Source: Fragum whitleyi
Taxonomy: Eukaryota; Mollusca; Bivalvia; Cardiida; Cardiidae
Assembly (NCBI GenBank): GCA_948146395.1
Contig: OX411556.1
Location: 28,071,653 to 28,135,652, forward strand
DNA length: 64,000 nucleotides
Direction: 5' to 3'
Shown: positions 22,631-33,474 of the stretch, piece by piece
Layout: every line of letters starts with the position of its first letter
How positions within the stretch are numbered: the first letter of the stretch is position 1
Notes under the pieces: model-generated
Seen by the model: the letters and a program-made list of their open reading frames with translations, nothing else
What the model was told of the DNA's origin: nothing
The model's database searches: none
Translations under genes and position numbers: made by a program

Positions 22631-22663
<33 letters not shown>

Positions 22664-22872
22664 ATCTGCAAAAGTTAACCAAAAATTTAACATTGCCAAT
22701 ATCTTCAAGCCTATTCAAGATACAAGGCTAATATTTGGCATGATGATAGATCTCAATAATCCGCATCCGCTGGTACTTAAGTCGAGGTCATGTGACAAGG
22801 TCAAGGTCATCTGTCAACTTTGAAAAAAAATGCTGTTACGGGGACATTCGTGTTTCACAAACACATCTTGTT
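22587..22872 (+). mobile_element. Helitron-like element HLE-3, one core unit
   Basis: 5' palindrome GCCCCCG...CGGGGGC, then a TCTG/TCCG microsatellite. One ~150 bp core unit follows (GCCAATATCTTCAAGCC, AAGGTCATGTGACAAGG), then a 3' hairpin GTGTTTCACAAACAC followed by ATCTTGTT. The order palindrome, tetranucleotide microsatellite, core unit and hairpin with CTTGTT is that of 'pearl'-type elements. Confidence 0.8.
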
Positions 22873-22913
22873 GTATTTGTGACACATTGTGTAAAACATT
22901 TTTATGCCCCCGT

Positions 22914-22945
22914 TTCGAGATATCGGGGGCATATTGTTTTACTCG

Positions 22946-22981
<36 letters not shown>

Positions 22982-22982
22982 C

Positions 22983-23017
<35 letters not shown>

Positions 23018-23249
23018 CGTCTGTCCGTTCGTCTGTCCGAAAACATAACCTGAAAACTTAACCTTGCCAATATCTTCAAGCCTATTCAAGATACAAAGCT
23101 AATATTTGGCATGATGATAGATCTCAATGATCCGCATCCGCTGGTACCAAAGTCAAGGTCATGTGACAAGGTCAAGGTCATCTGTCAAGGTCAAACTTTG
23201 AAAAAAATGCCGTTCCGGGGGCATTCGTGTTTCACAAACACATCTTGTT
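22914..23249 (+). mobile_element. HLE-3, second copy
   Basis: Same family as the preceding element, 41 bases away. Its microsatellite is longer (22947-23040, TCTG with interspersed TCCG). Frames through it read as Ser-Val-Cys-Leu repeats on + and Thr-Asp-Gly-Gln repeats on - and are not genes. Confidence 0.85.
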
Positions 23250-23304
23250 TGTTTTTCTTCTTTATTTATTTCTATTTAACTCGGTTCTCTATTGAACGAA
23301 ATAG

Positions 23305-23366
23305 CCATTCGGAGCATCGCTCGGACTTTTCCGTAAAACGAAAAGTGCCTCGGACGTTAGTGTAGT
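23305..23366 (+). repeat. terminal-repeat fragment
   Basis: GCCATTCGGAGCATCGCTCGG and CCTCGGACGTTAGTG match the left terminus of the inverted-repeat element at 56973-57408. No partner end is seen nearby. Confidence 0.55.
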
Positions 23367-23476
23367 GATTTGGGTCATTTTTTAGGTAATTCGGCTTCTG
23401 GTGGTACTTTGGTTATTAAATACGCTTGAAGAAAATCACATTTTTTAATACTTTCCGATCGTCGTTTGAGATCTTA

Positions 23477-23543
23477 TGGCATATTATAATTTGATAACAA
23501 AACGCAGTTAAACACTGCATTTTGTTATCAAATTATAATATGC
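23477..23543. repeat. perfect foldback hairpin
   Basis: About 30 bases (GGCATATTATAATTTGATAA onward) are followed, after a very short loop (around GTTAAAC), by their near-exact complement. Likely a small foldback element or the centre of one. Confidence 0.75.
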
Positions 23544-23735
23544 CAACTTTTACTCTTTCGTTGATTTTGTTTTATGCAACGTCCTCCTTAGCGGGATCGT
23601 TGATGTTTGTGACGTCATATAAACTCGCGTGCGAAATGACGCGCTTTCATGGCTGCGCCCGTATTATTCCCGAGGTCTATTCCGAAAATCGTCGAGGGTT
23701 CCCGTTTGTAAAAAGTCATGTTATCGTCGTCGTGG
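23544..23735 (+). repeat. dispersed repeat shared with 28370-28520
   Basis: Shared words in order: CTTTCGTTGATTTTGTTT, CGAAATGACG, CATGGCTG and CGGTTCCCG/GGGTTCCCG. Divergence is high. No terminal structure found. Confidence 0.5.
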
Positions 23736-23759
23736 ATGTCGATATGCGATTTTAATCGC

Positions 23760-24150
23760 CAAAATGCGATTTTTTTTTGTAAATCGAACGCCCAAATTGA
23801 TTCGGTCTGATAAATATACGTACATCTCTAATTCGCTAAATATTGAATAATAATGAATTAATACGAGTTCGTTGCCATGGAAATCGATTCCCAAAAGACC
23901 ATGACAGATAAAGTTTGGTAGGAAATCACAAATTATTATGACATGCCTATTCCCAAATCACAAATCTGGTCAAATAATTATTGTAGGACATTCGAATTTA
24001 TGTAATCGTATTTACCGAAGGGAATACATAACACAAGTTTCGACTGTACAATCTTTTATGACTCTTAGGTCGTTAACATCCAAATTCAGATAGAAAAAAA
24101 ATGCTCTTCAGTTTATAGCTCAAATGAAATCACAACGTACTCAAAATGAG
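23760..24150. other. stretch without gene
   Basis: No gene or shared repeat was recognised. Confidence 0.5.
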
Positions 24151-24354
24151 CTTTTGTGTTCTGTTTGTGTCGCTCGTTCGTCGGAGGTCGTAATCAGTTC
24201 TTTGAACGGCATGTACTACCCACCCCATCCGGTGAGCCAAATTTTAGGGGGATGCTTCTTGGATGTCCTCTTTTAAACCTCGGTCGCGAGATTTTGTTCG
24301 GTGCCCAAATATGGGTGTGGCTAGGTGGTGCTTATTTTCTCTTTAAATTTTTTG

Positions 24355-24480
24355 ATAGGCTGTTTTCGGAGAAAAGCCGAGGTATTGCTTTAGCCTTGGT
24401 GTCGTCGTTGTCGTCGTTGTCTTCGTCGTCGTGCGAAAGCTTTGACATTTTCTGATATCTCTGGTTCTACTGAAGGCATT
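24355..24480 (+). mobile_element. HLE-4 5' end
   Basis: GGCTGTTTTCGGAGAAAAGCC is a palindrome like other HLE 5' ends. GGTATTGCTTTAGCCTTGG and a GTCGTCGTTGTCGTCG run follow, then TTTGACATTTTCTGATATC. The same start occurs at 28155-28245. The core and 3' end could not be delimited; sequence to about 24620 may belong to it. Confidence 0.5.
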
Positions 24481-24762
24481 CACTTGAAACCCGGCACACA
24501 TGTTCACCATCAAAAGAGCAACCTGTACATCAAGAGAGATAACTCTGGATGCATTCAGCGCAAATTATGCCCAATTTTCGACCTAGATGTTTTTCCACCA
24601 TCCATCACTCAACAGCCGAGCGTAGGCACCCTTAGAAGTTGCTCTTGTTTAAAGATACTCTCCACCCAAAGCGTTAAGCCAATTTCAACTAAACCAGGTA
24701 TGAATGTTCCTTTGATGACCCTTCTCAAAATATGTTTGTAAATTTTAATTGGCCAAAAGATA

Positions 24763-24885
24763 TATGAGCCTGTGCGTGACATTTCCAACAATTTCAAATG
24801 TGCACAAAGAAAAGACCCTGGCCAGCCTGTGCATCCACACAGTCTGACCAGACTCTTCACTTTGCATTTTGTAGATAGATAATGT
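24763..24885. repeat. 125 bp inverted repeat, left arm
   Basis: Pairs with 25203-25325 at roughly 85 percent by eye. Key words: GAGCCTGTGCGTGACATTTC, CACAGTCTGACCAGA, GATAGATAATGTC. The arms enclose about 315 bp. Confidence 0.85.
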
Positions 24886-25202
24886 CTCAAAGTATCTGTT
24901 GACAATCGGGTAACATAACATTCTCTGTAAGAGACTGTCAACACTGCTCAAATTTTGTCCCTCTTGCACATTTCAAATTATCGGTAATATCATGCAGAGG
25001 GTCATATATTGAAGATCTGCTTGTCAAAACCAATATGCCAATGTCAAACTTGTCATGAATATTTCTTGACTGACATATGGGCCTGTGCGTGACATTTCCA
25101 ACAAATTGACATATGCATGAGTTGCAAACATGTAGCAGCCCAGACAGTAACATAGTGCAATTAAAAAAAGATTATCTGCATGACTAAAGATTCTTTTTGA
25201 CA
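24886..25202. other. interior of the inverted repeat
   Basis: No coding region. It holds one more direct copy of the arm's outer 30 bases (CCTGTGCGTGACATTTCCAA at about 25082). Confidence 0.6.
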
Positions 25203-25325
25203 TTATCTATCTAAACAGCGCAAAGTGAAGACTCTGGTCAGACTGTGCAGATGCACAGGCGGGCCAAAGTCTTTGCTTGGCGCTCATTTAAAATTGTTGG
25301 AAATGTCACGCATAGGCTCATATCT
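25203..25325. repeat. 125 bp inverted repeat, right arm
   Basis: Complement of 24763-24885: GACATTATCTATCTAAAC at the inner end, AAATGTCACGCATAGGCTCA at the outer end. Confidence 0.85.
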
Positions 25326-25709
25326 CAACATTTGTTACAAGGTTTCTTTTGATTCTTCTCATATAAGTATTTTCAGGGGTCATTCTGGGATGGGCCGAAC
25401 TGGTTTGAGGGACAAACTGTTTGTGATAGGCTAAATCTGATGATAGTTTTGGATGGGCCCATATATAAAATATTCATATCTGGGGTCCATTAATTCTTCC
25501 AAATGGCCAATCAATTTTGCAAATGGTCTTCAAAATCATAGGTTTTACATGTAATTGAAAGGGAAAAGGGCCATTGTCCCATTTCAATGGCCCATCCTTA
25601 AATATTCCAGAAATATACCTGCTCTTATATAAGTCAGGTCGGCGAATTTGAATTCATTCTGAATCTCATGTTTTATTTATTTTATTTTTTTATTTTCTAT
25701 TAAAGAAAT
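25326..25709. other. stretch without gene
   Basis: Nothing recognised beyond repeated GATGGGCC words (about 25390, 25453) of uncertain meaning. Confidence 0.45.
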
Positions 25710-25860
25710 ATAGTTAATCACATTGTGAAATTGACACTCATCTTGATCAAATCTCAATCATACATTCCGAACACTCATTCTACTCACTCAAAAACGCTCC
25801 GAAGTCGTCTATTAACGCTCTGAACGCCCTGAACTCGTTTGAAACAATCAGCGTTTAATT
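25710..25860 (-). mobile_element. MITE-A copy 9, fragment
   Basis: One end (TAGTTAATCACATTGTG) and about 100 bases of the inverted arm with CTCAAAAACGCTCCGAAG; the core is absent. Confidence 0.65.
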
Positions 25861-25864
25861 CGAA

Positions 25865-27150
25865 TCGATCGAATGATTGGAGTGCAGTGCACAGGAACTC
25901 TTAACTCTAGCAAGCTTATTTTTTTAGTTATTTTCCTTTGTTGCTTTTCATACTTTGACATACATCTGTGTAATGACACAGGTGACAGTATCAAAGAATT
26001 TGTAAGAAAATAATAAACATTAAATAATGACAAGGCGTCTTTCGAATTCCAGGTCAACTTTCAAATCAATATTACCAAAACATATTTGCACAAATACAAA
26101 AAAATAAAATAAATCTTTGAAGCCCATGTAAATTTCTATATGTATGCAACATTTTGTTGAAATTGGCCTTTTACTAACTGAATAAATAGGAAAAATACAC
26201 CCTCAATTTGCAAGGACATCACTGAGGTGACAATTTGTCTTTGTTAAGAAGCATTCCAAATGATGTTTTTCAGTTTCACACTATTTCATTGGCTATAAGG
26301 AACATCCCCCTATTACATCATATAGTTTACAGGCCAATCAACCAATCAAACAGCTCAAACAATTTGGTATGACCCAGTTTTACAACAAAACAATATGGAG
26401 GATAACAGTGAAAGTTGACAATAGTGCTTCTGATTTAAAAGGTTAGAAACATTTTAAATCTCCCTTGATCAAAATAAATGGCTTGATTTACCAGAAAATT
26501 GGTTAAGGTAACATGTCCTACTACGATTGAAGATTTCCTGCATGTCTGTTACTTTAATTTTATCATTTTCCCTGACATTTAAGGTATCCATGGTCACCTC
26601 AGTGATATCCTCGAGTATTTTCAATGAAAGAAACATTGTCTATATTTAGCAAATATATAATTTTTTGTAAAAAAATGGTTTGATACTGCCACCTATGTGT
26701 AACGGGTGTATCTTGTGACTCCTTGTGTTTTTATTGATTACAAATATATAAACACAATCGTTCCTCTTTGAAACTGAATTGTGATATTGAAAGTACAACT
26801 GCTTTAAATTCATATCAAAAGCCCGTTGCTTCACTAATAAAAGTCAACCTATGTATATATATTATGTAACCTTGGCTGGACAAAATCACTCTTGATACAT
26901 TTTCGGTTCCTATTTCTATTAAATACAAACTCTGTGACGTCAATATTTGACGATCAATCATAATAACAGGTCTATATAAGTTAATATGGAAGAGCTTTGC
27001 GGTGCCAAAATAATGAGTCCATGGAGCTATAACGAGAAAAAGCTCATATTATCGCGTTAAAGAGCTAGTTCTTCTATGCGATGATTATAGTTTTTACGTG
27101 TGACTCTGTCTTTTAAATGACTATCATTATCGCTGCTTACCACCTCCCCT
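25865..27150. other. long stretch without gene
   Basis: No coding region. AGGACATCACTGAGGTGAC at 26214-26232 and its near-complement GTCACCTCAGTGATATCCT at 26593-26611 may be the ends of a ~400 bp element; the target duplication is not visible. Confidence 0.45.
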
Positions 27151-27154
27151 TTAA

Positions 27155-27373
27155 CCCATTTCCTATTTTTAGAAATTTTAGACAGGTCGAAATTGAGAGA
27201 TGGAAGACAATGATTAAAAGTAACATTTTTGGGGGGTAAAAACAGCATCATATGTGAAAGCAATTTTTGTGGAAAAAGAAGAAAGAAGCGATTTGAAATT
27301 TCTCCTTTATCGCGATATTTTCTGAACTTTAAAATGATAGAGATATAGAATCCTGGGAAAGCACAGAAAGGGG
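27155..27373. mobile_element. MITE-D copy 2, piggyBac-like
   Basis: 219 bp between TTAA at 27151-27154 and 27374-27377, with ends CCCATTTCCTATT and CAGAAAGGGG. Almost the same length as copy 1 (221 bp), with GTGGAAAAAGAAGAAA in the middle. A 110-codon minus-strand frame runs across it and beyond; it is not a gene. Confidence 0.8.
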
Positions 27374-27407
27374 TTAAAATGCTCACCATAGATTAAGACC
27401 ACGGTGT

Positions 27408-27847
27408 TACAGATAAAAACATAGTGAAATTGACATTTAACTCAATCAAAACCATTCTAAATCGCTCTCTCAGCGCTCCATTCATTCACTCCAAACACTC
27501 ACTCAAACCATTCAAACGCTCCGAACTCGTTGAAAAACATATAACAACAACTTCGTTCAAAATAAAAATAGCTGGGGAAAAAATCGGGATTTTACTTATT
27601 TAATTGAAATTGCAAGCGTCTGATAGGTTCTTGAAGAAATAGGGAGCTATCTATAGAACTTGTATGCATATTTTATTAAAGGGAGGTAATCAATATTGCT
27701 AATTTTGTTCATCCTGAACAAAATTTGCGATACTGGATTACCTCCCATTAAATTCACTCAAAAGTCGCTCCACACACTCATTCAATTTCAGTCCTAAATC
27801 AATCCATAATCATTCACCTTGTCAATTTCACGATGTAGTCAACTGTA
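27408..27847 (-). mobile_element. MITE-A copy 10
   Basis: Complete inverted copy, TACAGATAAAAACATAG to GTAGTCAACTGTA, with a well-paired core at 27680-27752. Confidence 0.9.
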
Positions 27848-27878
27848 TTCAATAAAATTAGGGAGGAAAGATTCTGGT

Positions 27879-28111
27879 GCAACATCATGGAATTGTATAG
27901 TTTTAATGATTTTAGAAATTATTGCGGAATAAAATGAAATGAGTGGAAGGAGCGATTTTTTAGTGAAACAAGGGAGATTAATAAAATGTTGATCGATTTT
28001 AACAATTTTAAGGTATTTTGAACAATTTTGTAGCGTTTTCACGTCATTGTTTCACGATAAAGACTGGTTTAAATCGAGTTGAATGTCATTTTTAAGATGT
28101 TACTAACTGTA
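27879..28111 (+). mobile_element. MITE-A copy 11, degenerate
   Basis: AACATCATGGAATTG on the left and GATGTTACTAACTGTA on the right, with GGAAGGAGCGATTTTTTAG between; the core palindrome is missing. It directly follows copy 10. Confidence 0.6.
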
Positions 28112-28154
28112 TCAGGTGTAATCATCGAGTCAAAAAACGACCATCTCTTGCTCG

Positions 28155-28245
28155 GCTTTTTACGGAGATAACCCGAGGTTATTGATATAGCCTTGGTGTC
28201 GTCGTCGTGCCAAAACTTTGACATTCTGTGATATCATTACTTTGG
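28155..28245 (+). mobile_element. HLE-4 5' end, second copy
   Basis: CGGCTTTTTACGGAGATAACCCG and CCTTGGTGTCGTCGTCGTGC match 24355-24450; truncated soon after. Confidence 0.5.
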
Positions 28246-28296
28246 TTAATTCGCTAGTTTAAAAATCTTTTCTGGTCTTAAACCACTGCGTTTTCT

Positions 28297-28397
28297 TTCC
28301 AAATTATACTTGGTATAGTATGAATCTTTCGTTTATTTTGTCTGATTATGATACAAATTATACTTGGTATAGTATGAATCTTTCGTTAATTTTGTTT
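28297..28397 (+). repeat. 54 bp tandem duplication
   Basis: CAAATTATACTTGGTATAG and TATGAATCTTTCGTT occur twice, starting at about 28300 and 28354. Confidence 0.85.
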
Positions 28398-28611
28398 GAT
28401 TTTGGTGTTTTTGTCGTCATGCAAATCCATGTTCGAAATGACGAGCTTACATGGCTGTGCCCTTATCATTTCCTAGGTTTATTCCGTTGAATCGCCTACG
28501 GTTCCCGATTGAGCGTCTCAAATACTCACTCATAAGTTTCTAAACGCTTTTCATTTTCATTCGAAACTATCACCAATCTTTAATTTGCAACGCACCTGCT
28601 GGAGTGCAATA

Positions 28612-29052
28612 TACAGTTAGTAACATCGTGAAATTGACATTCGCCTCAATCATAACCATTCTTAATCGCTCACTCAGCGCTCCACCCATTCATTCCAAAC
28701 ACTCACTCAAAACATTCAAACACGCTCAAACCTATTGAAAAATATAGAATCAACAACGGCATTCAAAATGAATTTTGATAGAGAAAAATCGCTATTTCAC
28801 TGATATAATTCAAATTGTAAGCGTCCAATAGGTTCTTGAAGAAATAGGAGCCTATCTATAGAACTTGAATGTATATTTCATTAAAGGGAGGTAATCATTA
28901 TCTCTAGTTTTGTTCATCCTTAAAATAATTTGCGATATTGGATTACCTCCCATTAATTTCACGCAAAAATCGCTCAACACACTAATTCAATTTCATTCCA
29001 AAAGCATTTCAAAATCATTCACCTTGTCAATTTCACGTTGTTGTGAAGTGTA
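28612..29052 (-). mobile_element. MITE-A copy 12
   Basis: Complete inverted copy, TACAGTTAGTAACATCG to GTTGTGAAGTGTA; the core is at 28883-28953. Confidence 0.9.
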
Positions 29053-29641
29053 GGTTCTCACATTGCTTTATTTGACAGCGCAAATGGCTGATCTCAAGTC
29101 ATACATGTACACGTACGTTCAAACATCGCTATAATCTTAAATTTTGCTATGGGTTTGAATACTCCGCAAAATAAGACAAATAGATAAAATGAACAAATCC
29201 CCATTGATACTTTTTAATCTTGGTCATTTTTTTTGTATTTTCAGAAAAAAATAATGTTCATTTTCCGTTCAATTGATAGGGAATATTTATGCTGACCGAC
29301 AAACGATATTTACTACTTCTTAACCAATACCTCCCTTTTAAGTAAATGTATGGGTGTTTATAGCGTTAATTTTTGAGCCCATTGTTTCTATAGAAACTGT
29401 TCTTCGATCCCAAAAATCCGATGAATAGTTACACCTAAGCAAAAGTGCTACCGGAAAGTGATATTTGTTTTTTAAGGGATTAAATCAATATATTAGGGGA
29501 CTGTGTGCCAGAGTGAATTTATTATTATGATATTCAGTGTATTTAAACAAGCAATGTAAAAATGGAGGAGTAATGTCTCGGAATGGAATTTTGTAAGTGT
29601 TTTTTTTTTTTTTTTTTTTTTCTAATTATTTATTGGTTGAT
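29053..29641. other. stretch without gene
   Basis: No gene or shared repeat; a 23-base T-run lies near 29600. Confidence 0.5.
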
Positions 29642-29780
29642 AATAATATTATCTTTATACACTAACTTTCAGCGGCAAGGCTGCAATTATCAGGTGAATC
29701 CTATGAATTCATAGGATTCACCTGATGAAGGCGGCTGTACCGCTGAAAGTTAGTGTATAAATATGATATTATTATTATTA
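29642..29780. mobile_element. 139 bp foldback element
   Basis: Outer arms TATACACTAACTTTCAGCGG and complement; an inner palindrome centred on CCTATGAATTCATAGG. Single copy in the window. Flanked by AATATTATTATT-like sequence, so the insertion site is unclear. Confidence 0.75.
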
Positions 29781-29876
29781 AAAGTATTTGTCTCAAGAAG
29801 AGAACTTTTTATTCGTTTATTGATTGACATTTAATTTAAAATCATTTATACACAGCTAAGAATACCATGAACTCAC

Positions 29877-29990
29877 CAAGGTGAACGGTCTTGGAATGAT
29901 TTCGGAATGGGATTGAATGAGTTGGAGGGGCCAATTTCGAGTGAGATAACCTGGAAGGGGGGGGGGGGCATAATATCGCTTATTTCGTTG
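29877..29990 (+). mobile_element. MITE-A copy 13, left-arm fragment
   Basis: GGAATGATTTCGGAATGGG and GAATGAGTTGGAGGGGCC resemble the forward left arm up to the core; no end is present. Confidence 0.55.
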
Positions 29991-30061
29991 AGTTGGACTT
30001 CTTGAACTCGAAAAGCTGGCACAAGCCCTGAATAGCTAGTTTACATCAGCAATATAGGACA

Positions 30062-30538
30062 TACGGTTAATAACATCGTGAAATTGCAATTCATCTCAAT
30101 CAAAACCATTCTAAATCTGTCATTCATCGCTTCATTCATTCAAGACTCACTCAAACCATTCTAAAACGCTAAAAATGACTAAAAAAGGTAAGATCAATAA
30201 CATCATTGAAAAGGAATATAGGTCGAAATAAAACGAGATTTCACTGAAATAATTTGAATATAGCTAGAAATGAAACGCGATTTCACTGACATGATTGAAC
30301 TTGTAAGCGTCTGATTCGTTCTTTAAGTAATAGGAAGCCTTTTTTTAAATAGAACTCGTGTCCATATTTTATGACAGGGAGTTAATAAATATCGCTTATT
30401 TTGTTCATCCTTAACAAAATGAGCGATATTGGATTACCTCCTCTTTATTTCGCTCAAAATGGCTCCTTTCACTCAGCCAATTAATTCTGAAATCATTCCA
30501 AAATTATTCACCTCGTCAAATTCACCATGTCATTAAGG
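30062..30538 (-). mobile_element. MITE-A copy 14
   Basis: Inverted copy with the start TACGGTTAATAACATCG and a decayed end CACCATGTCATTAAGG. The middle has a short internal duplication (AAACGAGATTTCACTG and AAACGCGATTTCACTG). Confidence 0.85.
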
Positions 30539-32362
30539 ACGATTTCTAGATTTTATTTCCTGAGAAAGAGTTTTCTTATATTTTCATATTTTGTAGATTA
30601 AAGTATGGCGATTGCAAAATTGGAAAGAAAAAAGGGGGTCACCGAATCAGATTTTTCGTAAAACGTCATAGAATGTCATAGGTATCGAGTAAATTTTTGT
30701 CTGGATTTTTCCCCGATTTTCATTTCTCGGTAATGACATAAAACCATAGCACAAGCAAATCTCATCAAAGAACTCATATCAATTTTATTTGATTTCATAG
30801 ATCAGAAGTTATTTGCATTGAATATTATACACAGTTATCGTTTGAGAGGAAACATAGAGATTTTTTAGGCATTTTTCCCCAATTCGTAAAAACCGGGAAT
30901 ATCGTAAATGAACGAGAATATTTTCAAAATTTATCACTTTTGATCAAATTTATCAAAAACCCTGAAATAGAAAATTTTATTTTTTCTATATTTTGTAGAT
31001 AATTATATGTTCGTGTGATATTATTATTAAAAAGGTATGGTCACCGTGCTAGTTTTTTAGAAAAAATGCAAAATTCTAGGTCACCCAGTTTTTACGCTAA
31101 GGAAAAATATCACTCCTGATTCTTTTTCTCGTGCCAATTTTATGAATAAAATCAATGATATTCAATCCTTCTCAAATTGATCGAATATGAAGTTGAATTA
31201 CTCAACAATTAGGGTATCTCTTTGTTTTGCGTCAACACATCCCAAGGTCAAATCATATGAAAAGGTCAAGGTCATGTATCAAGGTCAACGTTACATAAAT
31301 CACGCAAAAATCTAGTATGAAAATAGAATACTCACATATTGAATAATAATTAATCTTGTCAATAAGCATCATCAAGTTCCTTGATCGAAGTCATATGATG
31401 AGATCAAGGTCATCTACCTCGCTCACACCCCCATCCCCAAATAAATTTCAAATACACCCAGGTCTGTTTAGAATTTAACCTAAACATTGGAAATTAAAAA
31501 TCTGACAAGATCATTTGACTACAACAGGATCGTTTATCAAGATAAACCTTTCAAAAATTAACCCCGTCAAGATGAAATATAACGGTTACAAGTAGCTATT
31601 GGATTCACGACTGATTACGTTGTTTGATGTTTGATTATGCGCGGGAACGTTAACGTCACAAATACCTACAAAAACGACGCTGACGTCATATCCTTTATTC
31701 CATAAAATAAATTGGATGCGATAATTTATATAATTATTTTTTGGTGATAGGATTTGTTAATCGTCTTCATGAAAGCATTTTCCGCAAAATATGAAAATTT
31801 AGAGGGGTTTTGTTGTGTTTTTGTTACGTCCGAGATAAGTGCAAAATTGGAGCGCTTACTCCTTTTTGAAGAGTTCGATGCGCAAAGACGTTGCGCAAGA
31901 ACGAACTCCCGAAATCGTCCTTAACTGCATTTCAATCGGTAAATTAAAATTCGTTTTGTCTTTTTTCAAAATGCAACCGTCTTTGTGAAAATTTAAAACA
32001 GAATTAGTTCTGAAAATGGATGAAAAGAAATGGTTAAAGTGTTCACAGAAAACTGTCGTAAGTGAGTTCAGAACGAATTCCAAGTTATTCCAGTATTTCC
32101 CCGACACACGATTCATAAACGGAAGAAGCTGTTTTCTTAATTAAATATCTCTGTCACAAAAAACAAAAGGACATCGGTTTTTAATGGGATCTCAAACATG
32201 CGATTCAATCAATTTTAAGCGTTTTCAGCTATTTGCTTGATGAAATTACGGGTTCCTTCGCAATGCGGAATTTACAGACTACAAATTTAACCCTTCTAAT
32301 TTTAAAGACCTAATCGTCCATGAGCAACCTAAATGGAATAATTAAAGCATTAAAAAACTTTT
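30539..32362. other. long stretch without gene
   Basis: No coding region. AAGGTCAAGGTCATGTATC near 31262 and AGATCAAGGTCATC near 31401 look like decayed HLE-3 core units. The rest is featureless. Confidence 0.45.
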
Positions 32363-32642
32363 GTCGCCGTCATACCGCAGTTGGTAGCGAGTCGAACTGT
32401 CAATCTTAAGGTCCCGGGTTCGATCCCCGGCGGCGGAACTCATTTTTTCGACTCTTTGTCTCCCACCATTAGTTCGATTATCGTAGACCTATTTGGGATA
32501 GCAGCTGGTGGCTAGGAAAGGATGTAGTGGTAGTTCTGGTGTGAGAAATACCAGAAATCCATTGTTAGGTGCTCCGGCCGCCGCGGTTTAACTGAAAAAA
32601 AATGTTGAAAGCGGCGAAACACCCAATTCAAACAAATTCAAC
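32363..32642 (+). mobile_element. tRNA-headed SINE, full length
   Basis: Head GTCGCCGTCATACCGCAGTT with box B GGTTCGATCCC. The body has GTAGACCTATTTGGGATAGC and TTGTTAGGTGCTCCGGCCGC, with the tail GTTGAAAGCGGCGAAACACC. Confidence 0.85.
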
Positions 32643-32731
32643 TAAAGAACTTTAAGTTGTAAAATTACAGTGTAAAAAGATATTGAGATTAACAATTATT
32701 TAAGTTTAATATCGATTTATAATTTAGCCTA

Positions 32732-32845
32732 CTGAATGAACAACAAAATCTATATTTTCACGAGTGGCGGAGCCAGGATTGAAAATATAGTCATTGTTGT
32801 TCGCTCAATGAAATATGAATTGATATTACTCGAAAAACAAACGAT
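32732..32845. repeat. foldback repeat, second copy
   Basis: GAACAACAAAATCTATATTT pairs with AAATATAGTCATTGTTGTTC; the flank ACTCGAAAAACAAA is shared with 7010-7120. Confidence 0.7.
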
Positions 32846-32929
32846 TATTCTAATTTCTTTATTTCAAAAATGAGACAAAACGTGAAAATTTTAGAACCAT
32901 TTTTTTCTCACAAAGGGTAAATTTGAACA

Positions 32930-33070
32930 AGATCGGTAGGCATCGTATTATGACATCACTTTTTAAGCTCCGCCTAAGATAACGTCAGAAACGGTGAAAT
33001 AAATATTTTGATAATGTCACTGGTTAGGCGGCGAGTTTATCAACAATCCGCCGAACACATGGAAAGACAT
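32930..33070 (+). repeat. dispersed repeat shared with 45090-45210
   Basis: Shared words: TGGTTAGGCGG(C/T)GAGTTTATCAA and CTCCG...ACGTCAGA. Function unknown. Confidence 0.55.
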
Positions 33071-33230
33071 TATTAATATCATTTTTTAATTGATGTATTA
33101 CATTATGTGCATTGTATTGTATTGTATTGGATCCAGTTGCAGGGGGCCCGATATCCGGACAGGCGCTCTTGATACTTTGACAAATATGTGAACCCTCGCA
33201 CGAAATGGGACATTCTTCGTAGCCGCCCCT

Positions 33231-33474
33231 GGGGGCCGTTTTACTATACTTCTTACAAAAGGTTTACCGTAAGTCAAAATCTCAAACCGTACCTGGTGTT
33301 TCATTCATTGTTAGATTCTGTCTTACAATATCTCATTGGAATCGTCTTTAGAAGACGATTCCAATAAGATGTTGCACGGCAGAATTCCATATTTACTTAC
33401 AACTGTAATAGAAACTTTAATTTTTGACTGACGAAAAAAAAAAGATTGTAAGATGTTTAGTAAAATAGGCCCCT
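33231..33474. mobile_element. 244 bp inverted-repeat MITE
   Basis: The left end GGGGCCGTTTTACTATAC pairs with the right end, which on the minus strand reads GGGGCCTATTTTACTAAAC. A second hairpin in the middle (TCATTGGAATCGTCTT and AAGACGATTCCAATAA, 33331-33373) recurs at 45560-45605, near a loose copy of the same end (GTTTTACTAAACATCTTAC, 45467). Confidence 0.75.

Larger units (their letters stand above)
16107..22661 (+). repeat. 6.56 kb tandem duplication, copy 2
   Basis: Direct second copy of 9543-16106. Differences seen include ATCGG/AGCGG near 18049, a shorter A-run near 18600, a 7 bp loss in the GTCCGTC run near 20385, and single changes near 18871, 19010, 19244, 20801, 20842, 20962, 21040, 21632, 21984 and 22159. 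The right boundary continues into the rest of an HLE-3 element, so this copy has the original right flank and copy 1 the original left flank. Confidence 0.95.

Noticed and set aside
22792..23089. Open frames with Ser-Val-Cys-Leu or Thr-Asp-Gly-Gln repeats
   Set aside because: They are translations of the TCTG/TCCG microsatellite of HLE-3 on both strands.
27057..27389. 110-codon minus-strand frame
   Set aside because: It crosses the whole piggyBac-like MITE and both TTAA sites; a gene would not share those borders.
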